A DNA stretch of 64,000 nucleotides, taken from contig JAQZDA010000002.1 in the NCBI GenBank assembly GCA_028751075.1, positions 1-64,000 of the forward strand, given 5' to 3'. Under the pieces are notes generated by a model. The model was not told where the DNA came from. It searched no databases and was given only the letters and a program-made list of their open reading frames with translations. Positions 45,276 to 53,854 of this stretch are shown here, in pieces (position 1 is the first letter of the stretch; each line of letters starts with the position of its first letter). This DNA is from Euryarchaeota archaeon Ods02 (GTDB taxonomy: Archaea; Halobacteriota; Halobacteria; Halobacteriales; Halorutilaceae). The position numbers and the translations under genes were made by a program.

Positions 45276-46757
45276 TTGACGGAGATAGCTCAGGCACTGG
45301 TACCTATCATAGTTCTTCTCTACCTGGTTCTGGTGGTCGCGGTAGGTTACTACGCCACGAGACATACCGGTGCGACGAGGGAGGAGTACTTCGTAGCCAG
45401 CCGGACCTTCGGCACGGTGGTTCTCTTCTTCGCGATATTCGCCACTCACATGACGGCGGTAGCGCTGATAGGCGGCCCCAGCATGGGTCACGAGCTAGGG
45501 GTCGGTGGCTACGGCATAATCGCGATACCGCAGGTCTTCCTGTTCGCTCTCGCGCTCATGACGATAGGCGTCCGGGTTTGGAAGGCTGGGAAGAGGTACG
45601 GTCACATAACCCCTTCTCAGGTTCTCAACCACCGGCTTAACTCCCGTTACCTCGGGCTGCTGCTGATGGGTTTGCTTACGTTCTGGACGGTTCCCTACGT
45701 GCTGGTCGGCCTGCAGGGTTCGGGGGTGGTCTTCGAAGGCTTGACTGATGGAGCGATACCCTACTGGGCGGGCTCGTTGATCATTGCCGTCGTAGTGGGT
45801 TTATACGTCACAGCAGGTGGTATGAGGGGTACTGGATGGACGAACGCCTTCCAGGGCGCGGTGTTCATGGCTTTCCTCGTGATTGTCGGCATTCTGGTGC
45901 CGCTCAGGTTGGGTGGACCTACGGCGGCGACGGAGGCGGTTATAGAGCAGTCTGCGACCCACGTGAACCGGGCGGAAGTACCGCTGTTCGAACCTCGTAT
46001 GTGGGTGTCCGTCGGACTGCTGATACCGGTCGCGTCGGTGATGTTCCCGCATCTATACATACGGTTCATGACTGGTAGATCCACGGTTCAGCTGAAGAAT
46101 ACCGCTATGCTGTATCCCATCGCAGCAGTCATAGTATGGATTCCAGCGGTTCTGATCGGCTTCTGGTCGCTCGGACACCTGGGTCCTCTTGACGACCCCG
46201 ACTTCGCGTTACCTATGATGATGGTGGAGCTTTTCCCCCTCTGGGTCGCGGGTATAGTGCTGGCTGCAGTGCTCGCCGCGATTATGTCGAGCCTAGACGG
46301 ACAGGTTCTGGCTCTGAGTACGTTGTTCACTCAGGACGTCGTCGAGGAGTTCGCCGACGTCAGCGAGAAAACCGAGGTTCTGCTGGGTCGGGTCTTCGTC
46401 GTCTTGATACTCGCGGCCGCGTGGATAGCAGCACAGATCACCACCGAGACGGTCGTAGACGTCTTCCTTTTCGCCTCTGCAGGATACGCCCTGATCTTCT
46501 TCCCCGCAGTGGCTCCACTGTACTGGAAAGGCATCAACAGCTATGGCGTATACGCTGGCCTCATCTTCGGTTTCGTCGGACTATGGGTCTACGAGCTAGG
46601 GTGGATTCCTGAAGCACTGACCATGGGGTTACACGTTTTCCTGCCGCTTATGGTTGTCCAGGTAGCCATCGTAGTAGTTGTGTCGCTTGCTACTCCGTCC
46701 GACTCCGCCGACGTCGCGGAGGACTACGACGAACTGTACAACGGTAACATGCTCTGA
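45276..46757 (+). CDS. Sodium:solute symporter (SSS family)
   Basis: 493 aa starting with TTG at 45276, immediately after the upstream stop. About 13 TM helices are visible. Family features include GYYATRHTGATREEYFVASR after helix 1 (a typical SSS loop), HMTAVALIGGPSMGHELG in helices 2-3, VGLYVTAGGMRGTGWTNAFQG (helices 5-6 signature) and SSLDGQVLALSTLFTQDV. It probably takes up a monocarboxylate or similar acid with Na+. The partner ligase upstream would trap it as the CoA ester. A hairpin terminator follows at once. Confidence 0.85.
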   Translation: MTEIAQALVPIIVLLYLVLVVAVGYYATRHTGATREEYFVASRTFGTVVLFFAIFATHMTAVALIGGPSMGHELGVGGYGIIAIPQVFLFALALMTIGVRVWKAGKRYGHITPSQVLNHRLNSRYLGLLLMGLLTFWTVPYVLVGLQGSGVVFEGLTDGAIPYWAGSLIIAVVVGLYVTAGGMRGTGWTNAFQGAVFMAFLVIVGILVPLRLGGPTAATEAVIEQSATHVNRAEVPLFEPRMWVSVGLLIPVASVMFPHLYIRFMTGRSTVQLKNTAMLYPIAAVIVWIPAVLIGFWSLGHLGPLDDPDFALPMMMVELFPLWVAGIVLAAVLAAIMSSLDGQVLALSTLFTQDVVEEFADVSEKTEVLLGRVFVVLILAAAWIAAQITTETVVDVFLFASAGYALIFFPAVAPLYWKGINSYGVYAGLIFGFVGLWVYELGWIPEALTMGLHVFLPLMVVQVAIVVVVSLATPSDSADVAEDYDELYNGNML

Positions 46758-46777
46758 ACGCGGTGCTTCCGCGTTTT
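46757..46777 (+). terminator. Hairpin terminator after the ligase-symporter operon
   Basis: A seven-base stem AACGCGG / CCGCGTT with a TGCTT loop is followed by TT. It starts on the last base of the symporter stop codon. Confidence 0.55.
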
Positions 46778-46844
46778 CCCGTTGTACCTGGATCTTCCCG
46801 TTGGTTGAATGCCCTTCAAACACCATACGTCTGAACCTGCGAAA

Positions 46845-46854
46845 CATATATAAT
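46845..46854 (+). promoter_or_regulatory. TATA box for PQQ lipoprotein at 46881
   Basis: CATATATAAT is centred about 31 nt before the ATG, the strongest TATA match in this part of the window. Confidence 0.55.
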
Positions 46855-46880
46855 GACGGATTGAGAATTTAAGCCATCTA

Positions 46881-48251
46881 ATGGGTAGAAAGATCGACCG
46901 ACGTAGGTTTATCGCGGCGTCTGCCGCGGGTCTGTCGACTGTAACAGGTTGTTTACATCTCGATGACAGGGAAGACGAGGCAGACCAGGGTACCCCGGGC
47001 GAAGAGGAGCCGGAACCCACGCAGGAGCCCACTGAGGAGATACCGGAGAATCCGTTCAGCGTACCCAACCTATCCTGGGACTTCACCACTGACGACGTTC
47101 TGCTATCCCACCCTACCGTTATAGATAACGTAGTCTACGTAGGCTCCAACGACGGGAACTTGTACGCTCTAGAAGGAGAGGACGACGGTCAAGACGCGGA
47201 AGGTGACGCAAACTGGACGCAGCCAAGGTACGGCTACGGGAACCTGTCTTCCTTGGACACGGCGGCGCCGAAGGAAGTACAGGAGAGCTGGCGTTTCGAG
47301 ACCGGTGACAAGGTGAAATCGCAGCCAGCGGTGGTGGGCGACAGGGTCTACTTCGGCTCCCACGACGGAGGATTCTACTGCATCGACCGAGATACCGGTG
47401 AAGAGCTCTGGAGCCACGACACCGACGGAGTCATAATCGCGTCTCCGTCTGTAACCGAGGATGGGGTCTACATAACGTCGTTCGCGGAAGGAGGTGAGGG
47501 GCCGGGTGAGGTTGAAGGACCGGGGACGCTTTGGAAGTTCGACGAATCCACGGGGGAGCTAGAGTACTCGGTCGATGTAGACGGGGGTGTCGTCTCGTCC
47601 CCCGTGGTGTTCGATGGGTCGGTGTACTTCGGTAGCTACGACGGCGACTTCCACGCCGTGGACGCCGAGTCAGGCGACCACCGGTGGGTGTTCGAGACGG
47701 ATGGCGAGATATGTGAGGTAACCGCAGCGGTAGATCCTGAGGAAGCGGTCGTCTACTTCGGGTCCGGAGACGGCAACTTGTACGCCGTCGACGCTGAAGA
47801 CGGTGGTGAGGCGTGGAGGTTCGAGACGGAAGGCTGGGTGATCAGCGGTCCCGTGCTGGTAGACGACCGGATATTCTTCGGTTCCTTTGACCGTAACGCC
47901 TACGCAGTCGACGCCGAGACTGGAGAGGAGCTGTGGGTTTTCGAGGAGGAGTCGACGAAGTTCTTCGGCTCTCCAGCCTACAGCGACGGGGTGCTCTACA
48001 TCCCGGCTAGAGGCGGGAATCTGCATGCGTTAGACGGGGAGACGGGTGACTCTATCTGGACGTTCAACACTCCCGGAGGCATAGCGAGCAGTCCGACCGT
48101 CGCGGGAGACATGATATACTTCGGTGGTGAGGACGACAACCGCGTCTACGCTGTCGAGAACGAGTTAGTGGACGAGGACGGCGAGTACGGTGCCAGGGTG
48201 GAGGCGTTCCCGGAGGACCGTAATCGCGCTCCAGAGGGTCCTGAAGTCTGA
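46881..48251 (+). CDS. Tat lipoprotein with PQQ-type beta-propeller
   Basis: 456 aa. The Tat motif is KIDRRRFIAAS and the lipobox ends at Cys24 (STVTGC). An acidic/Pro linker is followed by PQQ blades from about residue 65 to 440, in the same order and with the same insert after the first blade as in the 23375 protein (YGNLSSLDTAAP beside its GQYSELSARADVS). These two are therefore the closest pair among the propellers. No enzymatic residues are recognised. Confidence 0.85.
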   Translation: MGRKIDRRRFIAASAAGLSTVTGCLHLDDREDEADQGTPGEEEPEPTQEPTEEIPENPFSVPNLSWDFTTDDVLLSHPTVIDNVVYVGSNDGNLYALEGEDDGQDAEGDANWTQPRYGYGNLSSLDTAAPKEVQESWRFETGDKVKSQPAVVGDRVYFGSHDGGFYCIDRDTGEELWSHDTDGVIIASPSVTEDGVYITSFAEGGEGPGEVEGPGTLWKFDESTGELEYSVDVDGGVVSSPVVFDGSVYFGSYDGDFHAVDAESGDHRWVFETDGEICEVTAAVDPEEAVVYFGSGDGNLYAVDAEDGGEAWRFETEGWVISGPVLVDDRIFFGSFDRNAYAVDAETGEELWVFEEESTKFFGSPAYSDGVLYIPARGGNLHALDGETGDSIWTFNTPGGIASSPTVAGDMIYFGGEDDNRVYAVENELVDEDGEYGARVEAFPEDRNRAPEGPEV

Positions 48252-48314
48252 CGGGGTCCCGAGCTCCTACGGAGGCCGACCGGTATTAGCCATTTTCCTT
48301 AGATAAACGGTGTT

Positions 48315-50627
48315 CTATGAACAGTTGTCGCCCTTATCCGTCTGTTCGTCTATGTTGTAGGTCTGGGTGTACGTGTCTCCGCTGTCTGTCTCGACGGTCC
48401 AGGTCTCGTCGCCGCTCATGTCTCCGCAGTTCGCGGTGAACGGTTCGCCGAGGTAGTTCCATCCCTCATCCAGGGGGTCTAGTGTGGCTCCGGAGCTCGT
48501 CGTCGTTCCGGGTCCTGAGGTTATCGATGTCTCCTCCCAGTGAGTTACTCTGCTGGGGTTCTCGACGTACGCCCACATGTCGCAGGTGTTGTCGCAGCTT
48601 CCGTCGTCGCCGTCGCCGAGCACTATGGTTCCGCTTTCTCCGACGCCTCCGATGAAGATGCTCGTGGTCAGGTGCCCGGCTCTCGACGTGTAGTAGATGG
48701 GTGAGTCGACGCCGCTGTCGCTGACTACCTGTAGGTTGTGCGGTCCGATGTCCCGCCAGTCTTCTATGTCCCAGGTCAACGTGGTGCTGACGTAGTCATC
48801 TGGGTCGACGGTTCCGGACCAGCTGTCGCGGTCGAACCCGCCGCTCGTCTGTAACGTCACCTCCCCTGACTCGGGGTCGTTGCCGGGGTTGGTTATCTCG
48901 ACCTCGACGTCCACCTGACCTGGGTATGGCGCTCCGAAGTCGAAGTCGACGATGTAGGGATGCAACGCTGGCTCGCTTAGCTCGCATCCATCACCTGGGT
49001 CGGCGACCCGTGGTGAGAAAGTGTCGAGCAGCCGGAGGCTGCTCTCGCCCGTGCCTCCAGCCCATTCGTAGGTCGACCAGTAGAGTTCGTCGTCTCCGCT
49101 GGCGTCGTAGCTGCCGAGCGGCTGGTCGCCTATCCATATCTCGTCGTACCAGACGCTTCTGTCCTCTACTCCGGTTCCGTCAGGGGTTGAGAACCTGAAC
49201 TGTATGTCCTCCACGGTGTCCATGTCGGAGACGTCGATGGATATCCTCTCCCAGTCGCTGATTGTGCTGGTCTCGCTCCACACCTCCGTTCCGCCGATAT
49301 GTACCGAAGGGTAACCCCAGCTTCCTGACCAGCTGTCTCCCTGGACGGCGAAGCTGATGCCGTCGGTGTTCGACAGGTCGACGTCGGGCACGGTGAACTG
49401 GCTGTATCCCTCCTCGTTGTTACCCGTGGTGTAGAGTCTTCCGGATGCGGCTCCCATGCTGGATCTCGTGGTATCCGTCTCGTACGCGACGTTTCCGCCG
49501 GAGAAGTCGTCGAACGTGAAGCCGTCGAAGTCGCTTTCGCTGCCGTACGTCCAGTCCTGAACCGTCGCGGTTACGATGTCGTCTAGTCCGTACTCCACCT
49601 CTATCTCCACTCCTTCGTTCACCGCGGTGTCGGGGTACCTCGTCCCGAACTCGTGGACGTCGGTGATATCTTCGTCCGCGGTGTAGGTCTGGTCTCTGAG
49701 GTGGCCGCGGATGTCCGCGTCCGAGAGCATGGCGTTGTACTCGTACGTACGGGTCTCGCCCTGACTGATGGCTCTGTTGTCGTGGACGTAGTCGCCGTCG
49801 TGCGCGTAGCCGTCGGGGTTCTCGTGGAAGGCGCCGTCGGCGCTGAAGTCGTTCTGGAAGTCCGCTTCGTCCACGAACTCTATGCTCATGTCCAGGCCAG
49901 GGAAATGCATCTCCTCGAACGCCAGCATGTGAACCTGTGCGTCGGCGTTACGGAGTATCGCGGTCTGACCTGAAAGGACGACTTCACCCGTGTCCGAGCG
50001 CGTGGCTCCTCGTGTAGGTGTCCTGTCTCCGAACTGGTCGTCGGTGTGTCGGTCGTCGAAGATGACGTCATCCTGCAAGGTCAGCTGTTCCCCCTGAAGG
50101 GCGCTGGCGTCGAACTGGACGTCACCGAGGGTTATCGCTTGAGTATCTCCTCCGCCGATGGGTTCGTTCGTCAGGGAGATGCGCGCGGCGTCAGGTACGA
50201 CGTCGAGCACGCCTATGAGGCTTATGTCCTTCCGAATCGACAGGTCGGTTCCCTCCGGCACCGTCGCACCCGCCATCTCCGCCTGAAGCATCGCCATCGC
50301 CATGTCGTCCTCCTGCGGGTCGTTCACGGCGTCGTAGTCGGTCGTGTCGATGCATGCGGCGGTCTCACCTGTCGTTGGGTAGATCGCGACCTCTGTGCCT
50401 TCGAGCTCTTCGATGTGGGCGTCGAAACCTCCGACTGCGGCGAAGGTCGCTCCAGCCATCGCACCCAATGGAAGCCATGTGACTACCACTACGAGGAGCA
50501 CGAAACCCAGCATCATAGATAGAGCGAACCGTGTCTTAGGTTTCTCCAGCCGTAGTCTGACGGTGTCCTCCTTCCTCCTCCACCCATCTTCATTCCTTGG
50601 AGGGTCCTCAGATGAATCAGACGTCAC
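48315..50627 (-). CDS. Membrane-anchored multidomain surface protein (21870 family domain plus jelly roll and CARDB)
   Basis: 770 aa. A basic cytoplasmic start is followed by a TM helix (about 34-58). The first extracellular domain (about 65-260) is paralogous to the 50868 product (EVAIYPTTGETAACI beside DVAIYPSAGESATC) and to the 21870 product. A carbohydrate-binding-like jelly roll lies at about 365-500 (FSGGNVAYETDTTRSSMGA; TISDWERISIDVSDMD). A CARDB-type domain at about 560-660 and a Cys-containing C-terminal domain (to 770) follow. It is divergently transcribed from its small paralogue at 50868, with a shared 240-bp promoter region. Probable glycan- or surface-binding protein. Confidence 0.7.
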   Translation of the reverse strand: MTSDSSEDPPRNEDGWRRKEDTVRLRLEKPKTRFALSMMLGFVLLVVVVTWLPLGAMAGATFAAVGGFDAHIEELEGTEVAIYPTTGETAACIDTTDYDAVNDPQEDDMAMAMLQAEMAGATVPEGTDLSIRKDISLIGVLDVVPDAARISLTNEPIGGGDTQAITLGDVQFDASALQGEQLTLQDDVIFDDRHTDDQFGDRTPTRGATRSDTGEVVLSGQTAILRNADAQVHMLAFEEMHFPGLDMSIEFVDEADFQNDFSADGAFHENPDGYAHDGDYVHDNRAISQGETRTYEYNAMLSDADIRGHLRDQTYTADEDITDVHEFGTRYPDTAVNEGVEIEVEYGLDDIVTATVQDWTYGSESDFDGFTFDDFSGGNVAYETDTTRSSMGAASGRLYTTGNNEEGYSQFTVPDVDLSNTDGISFAVQGDSWSGSWGYPSVHIGGTEVWSETSTISDWERISIDVSDMDTVEDIQFRFSTPDGTGVEDRSVWYDEIWIGDQPLGSYDASGDDELYWSTYEWAGGTGESSLRLLDTFSPRVADPGDGCELSEPALHPYIVDFDFGAPYPGQVDVEVEITNPGNDPESGEVTLQTSGGFDRDSWSGTVDPDDYVSTTLTWDIEDWRDIGPHNLQVVSDSGVDSPIYYTSRAGHLTTSIFIGGVGESGTIVLGDGDDGSCDNTCDMWAYVENPSRVTHWEETSITSGPGTTTSSGATLDPLDEGWNYLGEPFTANCGDMSGDETWTVETDSGDTYTQTYNIDEQTDKGDNCS

Positions 50628-50820
50628 ACTATTGTCTCCGTGTGTGTGTATCCACTTATTTTAGTATAAACCTTAGGGTCAGTTCGGGCTTGTTAGTTTG
50701 GTGGTTAACGCGGTTTGATGCCGACCTAACGGCATAATAAGGACGAAGCCTTCTTTAAGTGGGTTGGATTCTGCAGGTGGGTCTGATTACGAAGGACGCT
50801 GACATCAACTGGCACAACTC

Positions 50821-50829
50821 ATATATAAC
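50821..50829 (+). promoter_or_regulatory. TATA box for 50868 gene
   Basis: ATATATAAC lies about 43 nt before the ATG at 50868, predicting a short leader of about 18 nt. The facing minus-strand gene has a TTTATACTAAA box near 50662-50672. Confidence 0.5.
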
Positions 50830-50867
50830 TGGAGGGTGGATATACCTGCACCGAATAGAGTAACAGT

Positions 50868-51680
50868 ATGTTCACTGACGAAGAAGTAGAAGCGATCAGG
50901 GAGGACGCCGACGTCGGCACTACTTACGTCCGTGAACGTACGTCTCCGAAGCGTTTCACTTCCTCTATAGTCGTCTCCCTAGTTCTGGCGGTACTTATGG
51001 TAGCGTTCACGTTAAGCGTAGGAACAGTTGGAGCGTTGGTTGCGGGCGCAGGCGGAATACAGGGCGACATCGACATGCTCGTGGGTCAGGACGTAGCGAT
51101 ATATCCTTCTGCAGGTGAGTCAGCCACGTGCCCGAGCTCGGTGGTTCCCACACAGTTCGACGGGAGACCCGACCCCGGAGGGGGTGATCACGCCTTACCT
51201 GTTCTGAACGCCGAGGTGGAGCAAGCTACGATACCTGCTGGCGAATCGCTCTTCCTGCATAAGGGGATAAGGCTCCCTGACGCGATAGTCGGGATAGACA
51301 ACATCAGCATACTGCTCTCGCAGGAAGAACCCTACGGCGAGACGATTGTGGATGACACTACGTTCACCGTCACTCAGCTTAGAGCTGAGGAGGTGGACTT
51401 CGGCCAGACCATAATAAACGAGCAGTACACGGAGGTAGGAACCTCGGATCCCGAGAGGGCGGTCTTCGGACCTGGTCCAGGAACCTGGAGCGATTTCGTG
51501 GTGGAGGAGATGGGCGAATTCTATCTGAGTGGCGAAGGTGCTACCCTTGTCGGCGCCAACGGCGTGATACATTACCTGAGCTTCTCACAGCTTTCGATAG
51601 ACAACCTGCGGATCGAGGTCGAATACAACAGGGGGGATGCGGCGGTACCCGTCGGTGACTGCCCAGCTCCCCCCACGTGA
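50868..51680 (+). CDS. Membrane-anchored protein of the 21870 family (single-domain member)
   Basis: 270 aa. A cytoplasmic start (about 1-33) is followed by a TM helix (about 34-60) and one extracellular domain. The domain shares DVAIYPSAGESATC, a block of I-P-A-G-E-S-L-F-L-H-K-G-I-R-L and a final EFYLSGEGATLVGANG strand with the first domain of the 48315 protein. It ends with a Cys-Pro tail (GDCPAPPT). The family appears three times in the window, always with an N-terminal TM anchor. Function is unknown. Confidence 0.65.
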   Translation: MFTDEEVEAIREDADVGTTYVRERTSPKRFTSSIVVSLVLAVLMVAFTLSVGTVGALVAGAGGIQGDIDMLVGQDVAIYPSAGESATCPSSVVPTQFDGRPDPGGGDHALPVLNAEVEQATIPAGESLFLHKGIRLPDAIVGIDNISILLSQEEPYGETIVDDTTFTVTQLRAEEVDFGQTIINEQYTEVGTSDPERAVFGPGPGTWSDFVVEEMGEFYLSGEGATLVGANGVIHYLSFSQLSIDNLRIEVEYNRGDAAVPVGDCPAPPT

Positions 51681-51727
51681 AATGTTCTCAAACTTACCTC
51701 CAGGTGAAGCATTACCTCTACAGGAGC

Positions 51728-53719
51728 TTAGCTGAAGCATTCTGCGAACCCGCTCTCCATCTGCGCGCGCCTCGGGAGGACGTCCTCCCTGGGCAGAACC
51801 TGACGGTGCACGAAGTCCTCGGAGAACGTATGGACGACCTGGTAGTACCTCGGTGAGTGCATCCCCCTCTCCTCGGTGTAGACTCTTACTTGGTATATTG
51901 CCTGAAGGCCGTTCTGCGCCTCTCTAGCCGACACGGTCGCCATTCCAACGGATGTAGCTGTCTCCCCGAAGGTAACCAGGTTGTCGTGTTCGACCTCCCT
52001 CAGGTACCAGTTCACCTCTCTCCAGCCCTCGACAGCGGGTTCGTCCACGCACTCGAGGTCGTCGGGGGGTTCCGGCAGGTCCAGCCTTGCGTCTACCCTG
52101 GACGGGGCCGGTTCACTTCCGCCCTCGAAGGGTTCGAACTCCGCGGGTGGAGTTGCCAGGACTTCGAAACCGGCTTCGGAGGGGTCGCATAGATGAGTGA
52201 GCCAGAGGAGCGTGTTCCTCGGTCTCTCCTCCCGAAGATGGACGTCCTCGGTATCGTGGATGTTCTCGTACACCACGTACAGGTTCAAACGGGTGATATC
52301 TGACGTGCCGGAGGCCGAGGACTCCCTGCAGTGGTAGTCCGCTAGCTCAACCTCCGGCGCCCAGCCGTTCCTGCCGTAGACGTGCGACCTTCTGAACCCC
52401 TCCATGTAGAAACGCTCGCGGTAGGTGGAGTACTGTCTGTTCAGCTTTGTATGCGGTCGTTCGAAGGACAGAGCACGGTCGCTGTAGACGTCGTGTAGCA
52501 CTCCATCATCGTCCTCGGCTGCGAAGACGAAGTAGAAGTCCCGGCTTCTGGATTCCGGAGCGAAGATAGTCCAATCCGGCTGATCGATATGGAACGTCCA
52601 CATCAGGTCGTCTACGTACTCTACCAGTGAGTCGTCTTCGGCGTCGATTAGGTCCGCCGTCTCCGCCGCAGTCTCAGCGTTCGAAACCACCATGTAACCG
52701 CTGGAGAACACGAGAACAACCAACGCAGCCACTCGGAAGGCCTTTCTAGCCTTCTCCGGTGCCTCTGGCACGGAGAGCTCGGGAGCTAACTCCAGCCATA
52801 CGGCCAATGCTTGCCTCCTGTCCGCGAGGTTGAGCTTGCTTGAGTCGCGGAACCAGTCTTCCAGATGGTCCATCGACGCGGGCGAGAGGAACAGAACTAG
52901 ACCCGCTATCGTGACGAATGGGAAGGCACCGATCCGCACGGTGAGGGCGAGGCCGAGATGACCTGCGATGAAAACCCCCGCTAACGCGGACCGGTATCTC
53001 CCCTTTAGCACCAGCAGCAACGGTGACGCGAGCAGAAGCGCCATCCAGCTGTAGTTCCCGAGATACAGCACCTGGTCGGGAAGCAGCCTCGTGAGGTCAC
53101 CGAGGAGATACGTCATCTCGTCCGAGTGCAGGATGAACTTCATCTCCCGGCCAGCGAGCCAGGTCTCCGACTGCAGCTTGTGGAGTCCGTTGACGAAGTA
53201 CATCGAGACCATCTGCAGGAGTATCACCGCCGAAGCCAACCCCACCACCGTCGTCCTTGTACTTTCCCTGTTCAGCGAGTCGAGTGACCACCGTTCACCC
53301 AGTGGAAGGAACAACCCCCAGAACAGCAGCAGTGCGAACAGGAAGTCGGCGTAGCTCAAGACGAAGAAGTTCCTGTGGTCGAAGGACACCACCAGCAGGA
53401 AGCAGGCGAAGGCGGCGAACCGGCTCCTGAACCCCACCGCGAGCAGAAGTCCGAAGACGAACTTCAGGACGAACAGGAAAGCAGCCACAGCTGGGTGGTC
53501 GGGCAGCAGGAAGAAGAGAGAGAACGCGGGATCCGGCGGAACCAGTCGAGCGAGATCCATAGATACCGCACCGGAATCCAGGTAGAGGAACCCGAAGTTC
53601 CGCGCTCTAAGCACAGCATCCGCAGCCACCAATAAACCCAATAGAACTCGGAAGATTGCTAGTGCCCTCGTGTCGATCCCGATCCAGGGCTTCAGACGCG
53701 CCTTCAAGCTATCCCACAT
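51728..53719 (-). CDS. HTTM (vitamin K-dependent gamma-carboxylase-like) membrane protein 2
   Basis: 663 aa from the ATG at 53719 (a TTG four codons upstream is in frame). It has the HTTM start IDTRALAIFRVLLGL (residues 15-29), the loop GAVSMDLARLVPP, and a multi-helix core to about residue 280. Lys181 in YFVNGLHKLQSETWL matches the catalytic Lys position of gamma-glutamyl carboxylases. A further helix at about 318-336 precedes a long extracytoplasmic domain with WTIFAPESRSRDFYFVF, also seen in the 16590 protein. It is longer than HTTM 1 by about 75 residues at the C-terminus. Substrate unknown; acidic secreted neighbours are candidates. Confidence 0.8.
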   Translation of the reverse strand: MWDSLKARLKPWIGIDTRALAIFRVLLGLLVAADAVLRARNFGFLYLDSGAVSMDLARLVPPDPAFSLFFLLPDHPAVAAFLFVLKFVFGLLLAVGFRSRFAAFACFLLVVSFDHRNFFVLSYADFLFALLLFWGLFLPLGERWSLDSLNRESTRTTVVGLASAVILLQMVSMYFVNGLHKLQSETWLAGREMKFILHSDEMTYLLGDLTRLLPDQVLYLGNYSWMALLLASPLLLVLKGRYRSALAGVFIAGHLGLALTVRIGAFPFVTIAGLVLFLSPASMDHLEDWFRDSSKLNLADRRQALAVWLELAPELSVPEAPEKARKAFRVAALVVLVFSSGYMVVSNAETAAETADLIDAEDDSLVEYVDDLMWTFHIDQPDWTIFAPESRSRDFYFVFAAEDDDGVLHDVYSDRALSFERPHTKLNRQYSTYRERFYMEGFRRSHVYGRNGWAPEVELADYHCRESSASGTSDITRLNLYVVYENIHDTEDVHLREERPRNTLLWLTHLCDPSEAGFEVLATPPAEFEPFEGGSEPAPSRVDARLDLPEPPDDLECVDEPAVEGWREVNWYLREVEHDNLVTFGETATSVGMATVSAREAQNGLQAIYQVRVYTEERGMHSPRYYQVVHTFSEDFVHRQVLPREDVLPRRAQMESGFAECFS

Positions 53720-53817
53720 CGGTCGTACCAAGCTACAGCTTTACAGCTATTCAAACCCGCGGGTGGAGACGTCGTGATACTAGCTGATGCCGGACCCATC
53801 CACCAAACTACAGAAGA

Positions 53818-53827
53818 ACTTATATGA
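53818..53827 (+). promoter_or_regulatory. TATA box for WHYHP member 3
   Basis: ACTTATATGA lies about 32 nt before the ATG at 53855. It supports that start over the ATG at 53846. Confidence 0.45.
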
Positions 53828-53854
53828 TAGTAAACTCCCGTTACTATGTACTGG

